DNA from: Paraglaciecola algarum
GTDB taxonomy: Bacteria; Pseudomonadota; Gammaproteobacteria; Enterobacterales; Alteromonadaceae
Assembly: GCF_021532655.1 (NCBI RefSeq)
Contig: NZ_JAKGAS010000002.1
Coordinates: 372,001 to 436,000, forward strand
Length of the DNA: 64,000 nucleotides
Reading direction: 5' to 3'
Part shown: piece by piece, positions 63,143-64,000 of the stretch
Layout of the letters: each line of letters starts with the position of its first letter
Position numbering within the stretch: position 1 is the first letter of the stretch
Translations under genes and position numbers: made by a program
The notes under the pieces: generated by a model
Seen by the model: the letters and a program-made list of their open reading frames with translations, nothing else
Databases searched by the model: none
Told to the model about the DNA's origin: nothing

Positions 63143-64000
63143 ATGCAACTAGGGCTTAATTTTATTCACTTATTTGTTGAATCTGCACCTTACTTATTAT
63201 TGGGTATGTGGGTTGCCGGATTAATTAATCAGTTTGTACCAAAAACGTGGATAGATAAATCTTTAGGTCAAGATAGTTCTGTCGTCACAGCTGCTTTAAT
63301 AGGTGCGCCACTCCCCTTATGTTCTTGTTCGGTTATTCCGGTGGCTATGGGAATTCGGCGTAGTGGTGCCAGTAAAGCTAGTACGGCTAGTTTTTTGGTG
63401 GCCACGCCAGAAACCGGGGTAGATTCGCTCGGTATTACCTATGCGTTAATGGGGCCGATTATGACTATCGCGCGGCCTATAGCTGCAATATTTTCTGCTA
63501 TAACCACAGGTATGTTAATTAAAAATTTTGGTACTCAAGAGGCACAAAATATTCATCAACAAAAATCGGAACCGGCTAAGAAATCTTGCTGCGGCCACGC
63601 TAAGCCAAAGCCTGAGTCTTTTGGCCAAAAATTAAAAAGCTCATTTGTGTTTGGTTTTGGGCAATTGTTGCGTGACTTTATGCTGTGGTTTTTAATCGGT
63701 ATAGGTTTTGCTGCTTTAGTCGCCACCTATGTGCCAACTAATTATATTACTGATTATGCCCAAGGAATAGGTGCCATGTTATTGGTCGTGTTGATTTCGA
63801 TTCCTATGTACATTTGTGCTACTGCTTCAACGCCTATTGCCGTAGCCTTATTAATGTCGGGTATAACACCTGGAGCTGCATTAGTGTTTATGCTTACAGG
63901 CCCAGCCACTAATATCGCCACTTTAATGGTTATAAAGAAGGAGTTAGGCAAGCGAGAATTAGGCATTTATTTAGTTGGCATTATAGTCAGCGCATTATTC
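63143..64000 (+). CDS. SO_0444-type Cu/Zn efflux permease, N-terminal part
   Basis: The gene continues past the window; 286 codons are visible. The inner-membrane protein has several hydrophobic helices with a conserved PLPLCSCSVIPVAMGIRRSG stretch, then ATPETGVDSLG, a His/Cys loop (SCCGHAKP), CATASTPIAVALLMSG and MLTGPATNIAT. These are hallmarks of the permease family named after Shewanella SO_0444 (DUF318/YraQ relatives) and linked to divalent-metal efflux. It starts one base after the MerR stop and should be activated with it. It is distinct from the uptake island at 12-22 kb and would export surplus metal. Confidence 0.88.
   Translation, partial: MQLGLNFIHLFVESAPYLLLGMWVAGLINQFVPKTWIDKSLGQDSSVVTAALIGAPLPLCSCSVIPVAMGIRRSGASKASTASFLVATPETGVDSLGITYALMGPIMTIARPIAAIFSAITTGMLIKNFGTQEAQNIHQQKSEPAKKSCCGHAKPKPESFGQKLKSSFVFGFGQLLRDFMLWFLIGIGFAALVATYVPTNYITDYAQGIGAMLLVVLISIPMYICATASTPIAVALLMSGITPGAALVFMLTGPATNIATLMVIKKELGKRELGIYLVGIIVSALF

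Overview
The window looks like chromosomal DNA of a marine, polysaccharide-degrading gammaproteobacterium of the Alteromonadales, most like Paraglaciecola/Glaciecola. This rests on the low-GC coding sequence, the mix of household genes (glmS, glmU, speA, mgtE, a long GAPDH, MaoP/DUF413) and the many scattered carbohydrate genes: GH43, GH105, PL7 alginate lyase, GH50 agarase, DUF1080 and a GMC oxidoreductase. The genus is an inference. I see no rRNA, tRNA, CRISPR array, prophage or intact insertion sequence. Two MITE-like elements are present, plus a likely decayed end of one of them.

Layout. 1-3.0 kb: a xylan/pentose unit (dehydratase start, GH43) divergent from a GntR-like LacI regulator, with a GntR-type operator between them. 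3.2-12.3 kb: DUF4212 + sodium:solute symporter, a nuclease-fold protein, a periplasmic solute-binding protein, FKBP, GH105, an HBM-type chemoreceptor, a small membrane protein and MaoP. 12.3-22.3 kb: a zinc-starvation island (CobW GTPase, AztD-like propeller lipoprotein, His-rich TonB receptor, MerC protein, DUF1826, two DUF3299 proteins, MacB/Lol-type ABC transporter with a His-rich permease loop). Zur-box-like palindromes lie in both divergent promoter regions. 22.5-27.7 kb: an oxidative deoxysugar (fucose or rhamnose type) catabolic operon with an IclR regulator.

28-32.6 kb: GAPDH, glmS and its DeoR-type regulator with a TTTCGA operator cluster. 32.7-38.4 kb: PL7 alginate lyase divergent from a 1435-residue repeat lipoprotein. 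38.5-42.3 kb: glmU and a GH50 agarase. 42.4-42.8 kb: a 368-bp MITE. 43-54.9 kb: a diguanylate cyclase, EamA transporter, Ogt, Ada-AlkA, serine beta-lactamase-fold protein, TonB-C protein, speA, mgtE and a GNAT-nitrilase fusion. 55.4-56.7 kb is a gene-poor, AT-rich stretch. 56.7-61.3 kb: a probable four-gene operon for 3-keto-glycoside oxidation that ends in a GGDEF protein with a carbohydrate-binding-like sensor. 61.4-61.6 kb: a second MITE. 61.8-64 kb: a solute-binding lipoprotein and a zinc/cadmium-type MerR regulator with its efflux permease, which runs off the window.

Two themes recur. The first is zinc: an import/allocation island under putative Zur control and, 40 kb away, a metal-efflux operon with a textbook MerR-type promoter. 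The second is algal polysaccharide use: xylan, pectin-like, alginate and agar enzymes plus deoxysugar and 3-keto-glycoside catabolism, with a possible link to c-di-GMP signalling.
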